Source: an uncultured Saprospiraceae bacterium (GTDB lineage Bacteria > Bacteroidota > Bacteroidia > Chitinophagales > Saprospiraceae). From it: a stretch of 52,080 bases of DNA. Both the position numbers and the translations under genes were made by a program. The DNA lies in contig CAJQQY010000344.1 of NCBI GenBank assembly GCA_905480595.1, forward strand, positions 1-52,080, written 5' to 3'. Positions 33,284-40,955 of the stretch are shown piece by piece; the first letter of the stretch is position 1, and every line of letters begins with the position of its first letter. The notes under the pieces were generated by a model, which had not been told where the DNA came from, ran no database searches, and worked only from the letters and a program-made list of their open reading frames with translations.

Positions 33284-34225
33284 TTATTCTGTTCCGACTT
33301 CGGTCTCTCCTTCCTGAGGAGTTTCGTTGGTCGCTCCTTCTTCATAAAGATCTCCTTCTGGCGGTCTGGCATTAGGTGGATCCGTCCCTTTTAAAGTCAT
33401 AATATAACTTGCTAACTCTTGGATTTCTTCGGCGCTGATAGCTTCTTTCCAAGCAACCATTGGTTTTCCCGGAACACCTTCAGAGATTGTTCTAAAGATA
33501 TCATTAATACTACCTCCGTGAATCCAATATTTATCTGTCAAATTTTGACCAAGGTTTTCTATTCCCTCTCCTAACATTCCATGGCATGCCGCACAATAGC
33601 TTTTAAAGTTTGCTTGCCCTGCTGCCAATCGATCTGCATCAGTCAAAGCTGTAACAGTTTCAGCAGAGAGGCTAGCAGCTTTTTCTGCTTTTTGAGCGGC
33701 ATTATAAGCTGCAATAGCTATCTCAGCTTCCTTTACTTCTTGTTCGTATTCTTCTATTTGGAGTTTTCCGATATCAGAAAAATGGTAAATTCCAATATAC
33801 AATGGAGCAAAAACAATTGTTGCATAAAACATCCCTACCCACCACGGCGGAAGGTTATTGTCTAACTCTTGAATACCATCGTAATTATGATTCAACAATA
33901 CGTCAGATTCTTTTTCTAAAGAAACTCCTCCATCTAACTGTTGATAAATGTAGCCTAAGAAACTTTCTCTTTTAGCTTTAGCAACTGCCGCTTCATGACT
34001 CAATCCTTGAGTTTCATATTGCTGGGTAGATTGTGCTCGCCAAATGATCTTTGTTGCATTCCACAACAAATACAATGCACTTGCAACAACAGCACTCCCC
34101 ATAATCATGACGATATTTTCAATCGCCCAATTTAACATAGTTCCGTCTGCTCCTTCTTCTGCTGCCCAAATTGGAGTAGTCAACAACAAAGTCAAAAGCG
34201 TAGAATATATTTTTAACTTGTTCAT
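33284..34225 (-). CDS. ccoP: cbb3 oxidase subunit III, single-heme form
   Basis: A 313-residue subunit. It begins with a hydrophobic, signal-like segment, a second helix (about 32-50), a cytoplasmic stretch and a helix near residue 127 (WWVGMFYATIVFAPLYIGIY), followed by a helical Ala/Glu-rich linker. It has one cytochrome c domain with CAACH near residue 210 and an axial Met in GKPMVAWKEAI. Classical CcoP has two c-type hemes, so this is the shorter Bacteroidota form. The tail is acidic and Pro/Glu-rich. The start overlaps the ccoQ stop by four bases. It delivers electrons to the fused CcoNO subunit. Confidence 0.93.
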   Translation of the reverse strand: MNKLKIYSTLLTLLLTTPIWAAEEGADGTMLNWAIENIVMIMGSAVVASALYLLWNATKIIWRAQSTQQYETQGLSHEAAVAKAKRESFLGYIYQQLDGGVSLEKESDVLLNHNYDGIQELDNNLPPWWVGMFYATIVFAPLYIGIYHFSDIGKLQIEEYEQEVKEAEIAIAAYNAAQKAEKAASLSAETVTALTDADRLAAGQANFKSYCAACHGMLGEGIENLGQNLTDKYWIHGGSINDIFRTISEGVPGKPMVAWKEAISAEEIQELASYIMTLKGTDPPNARPPEGDLYEEGATNETPQEGETEVGTE

Positions 34226-34413
34226 ATCAAATCATTTTCGTTTTTTAAAGAATTGTTTTCGTCTAATGGAAGATTTGCCATTCTGTCTATAAAATCCTTT
34301 TTAGCCGTGACCGCTCGGATACTAACAATGACAAAAACTGTTGTAAAAATGAGCAAAGGAATAATTGCCATCCAATCAATATCACCTGCTCCTTCTAAAA
34401 TATATTTATACAT
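34222..34413 (-). CDS. ccoQ: CcoQ-like small cbb3 subunit
   Basis: A 63-residue protein with one membrane helix (about 15-34, MAIIPLLIFTTVFVIVSIRA) and a charged C-terminal tail, as in CcoQ/FixQ. Its position between the fused ccoNO gene and ccoP, and the ATGA overlap with ccoP, fit this role. CcoQ helps stabilise the oxidase complex. Sequence conservation in this family is low, so the assignment rests mostly on size, topology and place. Confidence 0.8.
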   Translation of the reverse strand: MYKYILEGAGDIDWMAIIPLLIFTTVFVIVSIRAVTAKKDFIDRMANLPLDENNSLKNENDLI

Positions 34414-34430
34414 CTTTTTTATTTTTACTT

Positions 34431-34463
34431 AGGTATCGGATACCTTGAAGGTATCCGTTACCT
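34431..34463 (-). other. Intergenic hairpin between ccoNO and ccoQ
   Basis: AGGTATCGGATACC at 34431-34444 pairs, with one mismatch, with GGTATCCGTTACCT at 34450-34463. Like the hairpin between ccoP and ccoG it lies inside the operon and may protect the upstream ccoNO message or slow the polymerase. Confidence 0.6.
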
Positions 34464-34478
34464 GACTTGAATTAATTA

Positions 34479-36611
34479 TTATTTAGGTCGAATATCTGTT
34501 CCTAATCTTTGTAAGTAAGCAATCAATGCAATGATCTCTTTATTTTCCAAGCCTTCCATATTGTTACTTGGGCCTTTCAATCCTTCAGCAATTTCGGCAG
34601 CTTGTTTTCTTAAATCTTGCAATGCAACTTCATCATAACCTTCAGGGTATGGTGTATTCAACATTTGTAAAACCCGAATTTTTGCAGGCAAACTAGATAC
34701 GTCCAAGTCATTCTCATACATCCATGGATAAGGAGGCATAATACTTCCTGGAGAAGTACTCGTTGGATCTTTCATGTGTAAATAATGCCAACTATCATCA
34801 TACTTTTTACCTACTCGATGTAAATCCGGTCCGGTTCGTTTTGATCCCCAAAGGAAAGGACGATCGTAAATAAATTCTCCAGATTTTGAGTATCCTGCAT
34901 CACCTTGCACATCATATCGTTCTACCTCCCATCGGAAAGGTCTAACCATTTGAGAGTGACAATTGACACAACCTTCTCGGATGTATAAATCACGGCCTTG
35001 TAATTCTAGCGGAGTATATGGTTGTACAGCAGCTATCTTTGGAACATTTTCATCTACTAATACCATTGGGAAAAATTCAACTATCCCTCCTATCAAAATT
35101 GCAATCGTAGAGAAGAATAACATCATCATTGGTTTTCGCTCAATTCGTCTATGCCAATGTTCTCCTTTATGACTTTTGTATTTCACAAGAGCAGGAGCCT
35201 CTGCAGGCTCGTTTGCGATTAAGTTACCAGCAACAATAGTCTTACGTAAGTTATAAATCATTACAAAAACTCCTAAAAGATAAATTGTTCCACCTACCGC
35301 ACGCATATAATACATAGGTAAAATTGCAGTAACCGTTTCAAGGAAGTTTCCATATTGTAAATAACCTGCTGGTACGAAATCTTTCCACATAAAGTGTTGT
35401 GTCCAACCTGCCCAGTACAATGGAATAGAATAAAATAACGTCCCTAAAGTCGCTATCCAAAAGTGTGTGTTAGCTAATTTTACAGAGTATAATTTTGTAT
35501 CATAAATTCTAGGAATCAACCAGTACAATACCCCAAATGTCATCATCCCATTCCAACCTAAAGTACCAATGTGAACGTGTCCAACTGTCCAGTCAGTAAA
35601 GTGACTAATTGCATTTACACTTTTGATAGAAAGCATTGGCCCTTCAAAAGTTGCCATACCATATGCAGTTACTGCTACCACCATAAACTTCAAAATAGGA
35701 TCTGTTCGAACTCTATCCCAAGCTCCTCTCAAAGTCAATAATCCATTCAACATACCACCCCAAGATGGAGCAATCAACATGATGGAAAATACTGTTCCCA
35801 ACGACTGTGCCCAGTCAGGTAAAGAGGTAAATAACAAGTGGTGAGGGCCAGCCCAGATATAAATAAATATCAAAGCCCAGAAGTGAATAATCGATAATCG
35901 ATAAGAAAAGACTGGTCGATTAGCTGCCTTCGGCAAATAGTAATACATCAATCCCAAATATGGAGTCGTCAAGAAAAATGCTACCGCATTATGACCATAC
36001 CACCATTGGATCAAAGCATCCTGTACACCTGCAAAAACTGGGTAACTTTCCCAGAAGCTAATAGGGATAACCAAGTTATTTCCAATATGTAAAACCGTTA
36101 CCGTCACCCATGTTGCGATATAAAACCAGATAGCAACATAAAGGTGATTTTCTCTTCGCTTAAGAATAGTTCCGAACATGTTAATCCCGAAAACTATCCA
36201 TACCAAAGCGATCATAATATCAATTGGTAATAATAGCTCAGCATACTCATGACTACTCGTCATACCAAGAGGAAGAGTAATCGCAGCAGAAACAATAATT
36301 AGCTGCCATCCCCAAAAGTGAATTGTACTCAATAGGTCAGAAAACATCCGAGCTTTGAGTAACCTTTGGAGAGAGTAATAAACTCCCATAAAAATTCCGT
36401 TCCCCACAAATGCAAAAATCACCGCATTGGTATGCAGCGGTCTAATACGTCCAAAAGTAACTTCGGCAGTCGCAAAATTTAAGGAAGGAAAAACAAGTTG
36501 GAGAGCAGCCCAAAGGCCGACCGTCATTCCAATTACGCCCCAAAAAGCTGAAGCTAGGGCAAAGTTACGAACGGACTTATTGTCGTAACTGAATTGTTCA
36601 ATCTGATTCAT
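34479..36611 (-). CDS. ccoNO: Fused cbb3 oxidase subunits I and II (CcoN-CcoO)
   Basis: A 710-residue fusion. The first 470 residues or so are the twelve-helix heme-copper oxidase subunit CcoN: RPLHTNAVIFAF with a heme b ligand, WYGHNAVAFFLTTPYLGLMYYY with the copper ligand and cross-linked Tyr region, AGPHHLLFTSLPDW with the two copper histidines, and VGHVHIGTLGWNG with the heme ligands. A membrane anchor then leads to the CcoO cytochrome c domain, with REGCVNCHSQMVRPF near 551 and the axial Met in GSIMPPYPWM. Both usual proteins are therefore covered by one chain, a form known in Bacteroidota. It reduces oxygen at low concentration and pumps protons. The gene follows ccoS without a gap. Confidence 0.96.
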   Translation of the reverse strand: MNQIEQFSYDNKSVRNFALASAFWGVIGMTVGLWAALQLVFPSLNFATAEVTFGRIRPLHTNAVIFAFVGNGIFMGVYYSLQRLLKARMFSDLLSTIHFWGWQLIIVSAAITLPLGMTSSHEYAELLLPIDIMIALVWIVFGINMFGTILKRRENHLYVAIWFYIATWVTVTVLHIGNNLVIPISFWESYPVFAGVQDALIQWWYGHNAVAFFLTTPYLGLMYYYLPKAANRPVFSYRLSIIHFWALIFIYIWAGPHHLLFTSLPDWAQSLGTVFSIMLIAPSWGGMLNGLLTLRGAWDRVRTDPILKFMVVAVTAYGMATFEGPMLSIKSVNAISHFTDWTVGHVHIGTLGWNGMMTFGVLYWLIPRIYDTKLYSVKLANTHFWIATLGTLFYSIPLYWAGWTQHFMWKDFVPAGYLQYGNFLETVTAILPMYYMRAVGGTIYLLGVFVMIYNLRKTIVAGNLIANEPAEAPALVKYKSHKGEHWHRRIERKPMMMLFFSTIAILIGGIVEFFPMVLVDENVPKIAAVQPYTPLELQGRDLYIREGCVNCHSQMVRPFRWEVERYDVQGDAGYSKSGEFIYDRPFLWGSKRTGPDLHRVGKKYDDSWHYLHMKDPTSTSPGSIMPPYPWMYENDLDVSSLPAKIRVLQMLNTPYPEGYDEVALQDLRKQAAEIAEGLKGPSNNMEGLENKEIIALIAYLQRLGTDIRPK

Positions 36612-36770
36612 TTAATCTCGTTTTTTTTCGTTTTTGTCATCAAATAAAATTCGAATCGATGGTGTATAATCATCCTCATATTGTCCTGATTTCACGGCCC
36701 AAAAAAAAGCGGCTAAAAAGCCAATCGCGATCAAAAGACTTACAAGAATGAGTAGAAATATTATTTTCAT
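36612..36770 (-). CDS. ccoS: CcoS, cbb3 oxidase maturation protein
   Basis: A 52-residue open frame read from the ATG at 36770 to the TAA at 36612-36614: MKIIFLLILVSLLIAIGFLA, then FFWAVKSGQYEDD and YTPSIRILFDD. One N-terminal membrane helix followed by FFWAVKSGQYEDD is diagnostic of CcoS, which is needed to insert cofactors into the cbb3 catalytic subunit. Its stop codon directly abuts the ccoNO start. It is the first gene of the cbb3 operon, and three regulator boxes lie 44-80 bp upstream of it. It is short enough to be missed by gene finders. Confidence 0.93.
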   Translation of the reverse strand: MKIIFLLILVSLLIAIGFLAAFFWAVKSGQYEDDYTPSIRILFDDKNEKKRD

Positions 36771-36808
36771 ATTTTTTTAAAAATTATGGTTCAAATGTAA
36801 ATCGAAGA

Positions 36809-36858
36809 TGATTTTTATCAGGTGACATTTGTCAATCACTCTGGTGATTTTTATCACC
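36809..36858 (-). promoter_or_regulatory. Three TGA-N6-TCA boxes before the cbb3 operon
   Basis: Boxes lie at 36809-36820 (TGATTTTTATCA), 36823-36834 (TGACATTTGTCA) and 36843-36858 (GGTGATTTTTATCACC). Centres are 44, 58 and 80 bp before the ccoS start; the outer two are 22 bp apart and the first two 14. The strongest box lies in the last codons of ccoI, where it encodes Gly-Asp-Lys-Asn-His. Confidence 0.85.
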
Positions 36859-39303
36859 TAACCCCAGTTTCCAAGCCAAAAATGTTCCTGAAAAAACGCC
36901 AAACAATACAATCGTTATCGAACTAGCTGGCATCAGAATCGCAGCAATTAAAGGAGACAATTCTCCTTGAATGGCATAACTCAAACCAATTATATTATAA
37001 ATGAAAGCTAACCCGTAGGCCATGTAGACTAAGCGCAAACACCCTTTCATATATTCTGCAAATCGAGGAAGTTGGAAAAATGATTTAGCATCTAAAATAG
37101 CATCACATGCTGGAGTAAAATTATTGGTATCTTCGGCTATTACTACTCCCACATCACTTTGTTGTAAGGCACCTGCATCATTTAATCCATCACCAAACAT
37201 GAGCACCCTTTCATCTTGTGATTGAAGTTTTTTAGTGAAATTTAATTTGTCTTTTGGACTTTGAAAATAGTGTAGGTTTTTTCCAAAATGAGGTTCAAGT
37301 TCTTTTCGTGTTTTTTCATTATCACCTGACAACAAGTGAATCGTGTTTTTATTTTTATAAAAATTTAATATCGTTTCAAAACCTTGACGATATTTATTCT
37401 TTATAGTAAAAAACCCTTTAGTCGTTCCATCAATTTGAAGGAAAACATTAGCCAAATCATTGGCTTTATTTTGTGTAAATTCCGCAGAACCTATTTTTAT
37501 AACTTGTTGATTTACAGTTACTTGCAACCCTTTTCCCTCTGTTTCTAAAAAATCATCCAAACTGAGATGAAGTTCTTTATTACTTCTAACTTCATCTTTT
37601 AACAATCCCAAAATTCTTTGACTCAAGGGATGAGATGATTGTGAAACCATCCACAAAACACCTTGCTTTTCCGCCTCTGTTAGTTCATCTCCTTGATATG
37701 TAATTGTATCATCATTTTTCTCTTGAGAAGAGTTGTTTTTTGTTAAAGTGAGCGTTCCTGTTTTATCAAAAATCACAGCTGTAACTTGCTGAAATTGCTC
37801 TATCACTTTTGTATTTTTCAGATAAAAACCATGTTTCCCTAAAATCCGAATCGCATTCCCAAATGTGAAAGGAATCGATAATGCCACCGCACATGGACAA
37901 GCAATAATCAAAACTGAGGTAAATGCATTTACCGCAATTCCAACATCAATCGTCATCCAATAAAACAGCGTCAAAAACGCAATGGTGAGAATTACGTAGG
38001 TAAAATATTTCCCTACTTTATCTGCTAAAAATTGAGTTTGATTATGTTGATTTAAACCTTCTTTTGAAAAAACCGCATCATTCCATAACTGTGTCAAATA
38101 ACTTTGAGAAACAGTTTTAGTAATTTGAATTTCCACCGCTTCTCCGAGCTGTTTTCCTCCTGCAAAAATTTGATCTCCTTTTTCTTTATCAACTGCATCC
38201 GATTCGCCGGTAACAAAACTATAATCAATCGAACCGTTTCCTTGCATTAAAATTCCATCTGCAGGAATCAGTTCCTTATTTTTTACAATAATTATATCTC
38301 CTCGCTTAAGATTTTGAATAGGCGTGGTTTCTCCATTTTTCAATAATGCAGCTACAGGGAAATATGATTTGTAATCACGTTCGAAGGAAAGATGGTTAAA
38401 TGTAATTTGCTGGAACCATTTTCCAATCAAAAGGAAAAAAACCAGACCTGCCAACGAATCTAAATACCCTGCTCCTGCTCCACTTAATATTTCAAAAACA
38501 CTTCTTCCGAATAATGTCAAAATTCCAATCGAAATCGGCACATCAATATTCAAATTCCGTTGTTGTAAACTCAACCATGCTGATTTTAAATAATCTTTTC
38601 CACTAAAAAATACAACTGGCAAAGCAATTAATATATTTAGCCATCCAAATAATCTTTGAAAACCAGCTGCATTGATTTCGTCTAATCCTAAGTATTCTGG
38701 AAAACTCAACAACATCACATTTCCAAAACCAAAACCTGCAACACCCAGTTGATATATTAATTTTTTATCCACCTTTTTCCGCTGTGATTTATCTAAATCA
38801 CCAAGGTTTATTTCAGGTGTATATCCAATCGAAACAAGCAGTTCTGCCAACTGTCGCATCGATACTTTTGAATTATCAAAAGTTAGATAAATTTCTTTTT
38901 TGACAAAATTAATTTTGGAATCAAGAATACCTTCGTTGAATTTGAATAAATTTTCGAGCAACCAAACACAGGATGCACAATGAATAGAAGGTAGGTAAAA
39001 CGTGGTCTTCGTAGTCGTATCTTCTTGATAATCAACTAATTGAGATTGGATCAATTCATCATCTAGCCACGCAAATTGAGCTTGCTTTTTACCTTTGAGT
39101 GAAACACCAGCCTGCTCATCTATATCATAATATTGACATAGGTCATTTTCATTGAGAATTTCATAAACCATCTTACAGCCTTGACAGCAAAAACGCTTAT
39201 CATGTAACATTACATTTACATTTCCGCAATCTTCCCCACAATGGTAGCAAGTTGATGAAATAGACTGTTCTGAATTTTCTTTTATTGGAGCAATGTTATT
39301 CAT
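36832..39303 (-). CDS. ccoI: Copper-transporting P-type ATPase for cbb3 assembly (CcoI/FixI)
   Basis: About 823 residues from the ATG at 39303; an upstream in-frame ATG at 39393 would swallow the two regulator boxes. An N-terminal Cys-rich zinc-ribbon-like part (TCYHCGEDCGN, FCCQGCKMVYEI) is followed by a heavy-metal-binding domain with HCASCVWLLENL. Membrane helices carry the metal-binding CPCAVAL. Catalytic motifs are the phosphatase loop TGESDAV, the phosphorylated Asp in DKTGTLT and the hinge MFGDGLNDAGAL. It supplies copper to cbb3 oxidase in the periplasm. The gene has its own box pair and its 3' end overlaps the control region of the ccoS operon. Confidence 0.94.
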   Translation of the reverse strand: MNNIAPIKENSEQSISSTCYHCGEDCGNVNVMLHDKRFCCQGCKMVYEILNENDLCQYYDIDEQAGVSLKGKKQAQFAWLDDELIQSQLVDYQEDTTTKTTFYLPSIHCASCVWLLENLFKFNEGILDSKINFVKKEIYLTFDNSKVSMRQLAELLVSIGYTPEINLGDLDKSQRKKVDKKLIYQLGVAGFGFGNVMLLSFPEYLGLDEINAAGFQRLFGWLNILIALPVVFFSGKDYLKSAWLSLQQRNLNIDVPISIGILTLFGRSVFEILSGAGAGYLDSLAGLVFFLLIGKWFQQITFNHLSFERDYKSYFPVAALLKNGETTPIQNLKRGDIIIVKNKELIPADGILMQGNGSIDYSFVTGESDAVDKEKGDQIFAGGKQLGEAVEIQITKTVSQSYLTQLWNDAVFSKEGLNQHNQTQFLADKVGKYFTYVILTIAFLTLFYWMTIDVGIAVNAFTSVLIIACPCAVALSIPFTFGNAIRILGKHGFYLKNTKVIEQFQQVTAVIFDKTGTLTLTKNNSSQEKNDDTITYQGDELTEAEKQGVLWMVSQSSHPLSQRILGLLKDEVRSNKELHLSLDDFLETEGKGLQVTVNQQVIKIGSAEFTQNKANDLANVFLQIDGTTKGFFTIKNKYRQGFETILNFYKNKNTIHLLSGDNEKTRKELEPHFGKNLHYFQSPKDKLNFTKKLQSQDERVLMFGDGLNDAGALQQSDVGVVIAEDTNNFTPACDAILDAKSFFQLPRFAEYMKGCLRLVYMAYGLAFIYNIIGLSYAIQGELSPLIAAILMPASSITIVLFGVFSGTFLAWKLGLGDKNHQSD

Positions 39304-39355
39304 TGAATCACATTTATTTTTCAACAAATTTAAATGTGTCCAATGTGGCAAAAGG

Positions 39356-39389
39356 TGAGATTCATCATAGCGCATGGTGACTTTTATCA
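39356..39389 (-). promoter_or_regulatory. Paired TGA-N6-TCA boxes before ccoI
   Basis: GGTGAGATTCATCA (core 39356-39367) and GGTGACTTTTATCA (core 39378-39389) have centres 22 bp apart, 58 and 80 bp before the ATG at 39303. The same distances are seen before ccoS and the USP at 22602, which supports this start. Confidence 0.8.
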
Positions 39390-39457
39390 TCATTTTGTCA
39401 AGTAATCTCTTTTGCTATTTCAAAGCGAAAGCATCAAAGCAAGATTCTTCCCTAAAA

Positions 39458-39496
39458 AATAATCCCGAACACTCAAATTGAGTGTTCGGGATTATT
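39458..39496 (-). terminator. Strong hairpin terminator after the DUF4783 gene
   Basis: Positions 39458-39474 and 39480-39496 form a perfect 17-bp stem (starting AATAATCCCGAACACTC) with a 5-base loop. On the minus strand it is followed by a U-rich run, 30 bp after the stop of the leftward DUF4783-like gene. It shields ccoI from read-through. Confidence 0.88.
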
Positions 39497-39525
39497 CACA
39501 TATTACTAAAATCGTAGAAGGAAAC

Positions 39526-39984
39526 TTAAATATCTTTTGGTTCCGTAATTTCGATGCTCTCAATGTGAGTTTTATTATTTGAAATATAAACTCGAAACTT
39601 TTCATTATTCGTAGTTAATAATTCTGCGATAAAATAATAGGACGTTCCAGCTTGGTTAGCACCATAATGCTTCACTAAAAATTTCTTCGCAGTATATTTT
39701 TGACAAAAATCTATCAAGATGTTTTCAGCTTCCTCCTTCGTATAATAATCCGATTCCTTCTTTACTGTAATCGAAACCTCCTCACCCAAATATTCCACTA
39801 AACCAGGAACATTTCCTTCTCTAAATTTCACTACTATATCTTTTTGTAGTTCCGTTAAACTATCCTTAGATCCACCAAAAATGTTTTGTTCTCCTATACT
39901 TGAACTAGGACTAAAACCAAAATAAGTCAAAAGACCAACAATCGCAAAAATCGATAATATCAAATAATTCCTTTTATTTCTCAT
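39526..39984 (-). CDS. DUF4783-like exported or membrane-anchored protein
   Basis: A 152-residue protein from the ATG at 39984, which places the hydrophobic signal or anchor (NYLILSIFAIVGLLTYFGF) at the N terminus; a longer frame adds 29 unlikely residues. The mature part has the NTF2-like layout of DUF4783: KFREGNVPGLVEYLGEEVSI, YTKEEAENILIDFCQKY, VKHYGANQAGTSYYFIAEL and NNEKFRVYI. The family is restricted mainly to Bacteroidota and has no known function. The divergent VIT-type gene shares the control region, whose boxes are more than 130 bp from this start. Confidence 0.78.
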   Translation of the reverse strand: MRNKRNYLILSIFAIVGLLTYFGFSPSSSIGEQNIFGGSKDSLTELQKDIVVKFREGNVPGLVEYLGEEVSITVKKESDYYTKEEAENILIDFCQKYTAKKFLVKHYGANQAGTSYYFIAELLTTNNEKFRVYISNNKTHIESIEITEPKDI

Positions 39985-40113
39985 AGCACAATGAGTTTTG
40001 TTAATTAATTTAAAATCTAAAAATAAGAAAATGGTAGGACTATCCTTTGAGTTCGACCTTCCCCTTTTCAAACTACTTTAAACAAAGAAAAATTATATTT
40101 CTTTCACTTGAAC

Positions 40114-40149
40114 TGATTAATTTCATTTCATTTGGTGATTTTTATCAAT
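40114..40149 (+). promoter_or_regulatory. Paired TGA-N6-TCA boxes before the VIT/CCC1 gene
   Basis: TGATTAATTTCA at 40114-40125 and GGTGATTTTTATCAAT at 40134-40149 are centred 22 bp apart, 69 and 47 bp before the start at 40189. The near box is strong and the far one lacks the flanking G and C. Confidence 0.77.
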
Positions 40150-40188
40150 CATAAAATATTTTGTCCTTCTTAATTTTAAACTAAAAAG

Positions 40189-40944
40189 ATGAGTGCCAAC
40201 AATTCTTCTCCAGTTCCTTTGGGGGATCAACTCCACAATCCAAAAGGGAATAATTTCTTAAAAAAATATCAAAACTACCTTGGTGAATTTGTCTATGGAG
40301 CGGTCGATGGAAGTGTCACTACTTTTGCAGTTGTAGCTGGTTCAGTTGGGGCGGGCTTAGATGTTTCTGTAATTTTAATTTTAGGATTCGCTAATCTTTT
40401 GGCGGATGGCTTTTCGATGTCAGTTGGGGCTTATTTGGCAGCAAAATCTGAAAAAGAAAATTATGAAAAACATAAAAATATTGAGTATTGGGAAATAGAT
40501 AATTTACCAGAAACTGAAAAAGAAGAGATCAGAGAGATTTATATTAATAAAGGATTTGAAGGAGAAATATTAGAGAAAATTGTCGAAACTATCACTTCAG
40601 ATAAAGATCGCTGGGTGAATGAAATGATGAAAGACGAACTCAATATGATGCCTTCAGAAAAATCACCGCTTGCTATTGGTACGGTCACTTACTTCTCATT
40701 TGTCCTAGTTGGATTGATTCCTTTGATGCTATATGTTTGGGATTATGTGGTGGGATTTTCAGGTGATTTATTTTTATTTACTTGCTTGTTTACCTCTTTA
40801 GCATTTATTGTAATTGGTTTTTTCAAATCTTATGTAACCGAAACAAGTTATCGGAAAAGTATTGCGGAAACATTATTACTTGGAGTTTTGGCAGCATCAG
40901 TTGCCTACTTTGTGGGAGATATTCTAGAAGGGATTATTATTTAA
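40189..40944 (+). CDS. VIT1/CCC1-family transporter
   Basis: A 251-residue membrane protein of the VIT/CCC1 family (iron or manganese transport in plants and yeast). It opens with an N-terminal hydrophilic segment, then [18 protein letters not shown] and [20 protein letters not shown] in the first helix pair. The cytoplasmic charged segment (about 90-155) with E/D and M-rich stretches ([11 protein letters not shown]) is where metal binds in eukaryotic VIT1. Three more helices follow. It probably handles Fe2+ or Mn2+ in low oxygen; the direction and metal are unknown. It is convergent with the FixL-like kinase gene, only 11 bp apart. Confidence 0.9.
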   Translation: MSANNSSPVPLGDQLHNPKGNNFLKKYQNYLGEFVYGAVDGSVTTFAVVAGSVGAGLDVSVILILGFANLLADGFSMSVGAYLAAKSEKENYEKHKNIEYWEIDNLPETEKEEIREIYINKGFEGEILEKIVETITSDKDRWVNEMMKDELNMMPSEKSPLAIGTVTYFSFVLVGLIPLMLYVWDYVVGFSGDLFLFTCLFTSLAFIVIGFFKSYVTETSYRKSIAETLLLGVLAASVAYFVGDILEGIII

Positions 40945-40955
40945 ATACTAGCTTT

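Noticed and set aside
39304-39393. Earlier ATG start of ccoI
   Set aside because: The extra residues are unlike the family and the segment contains two regulator boxes at the usual distance from the ATG at 39303.
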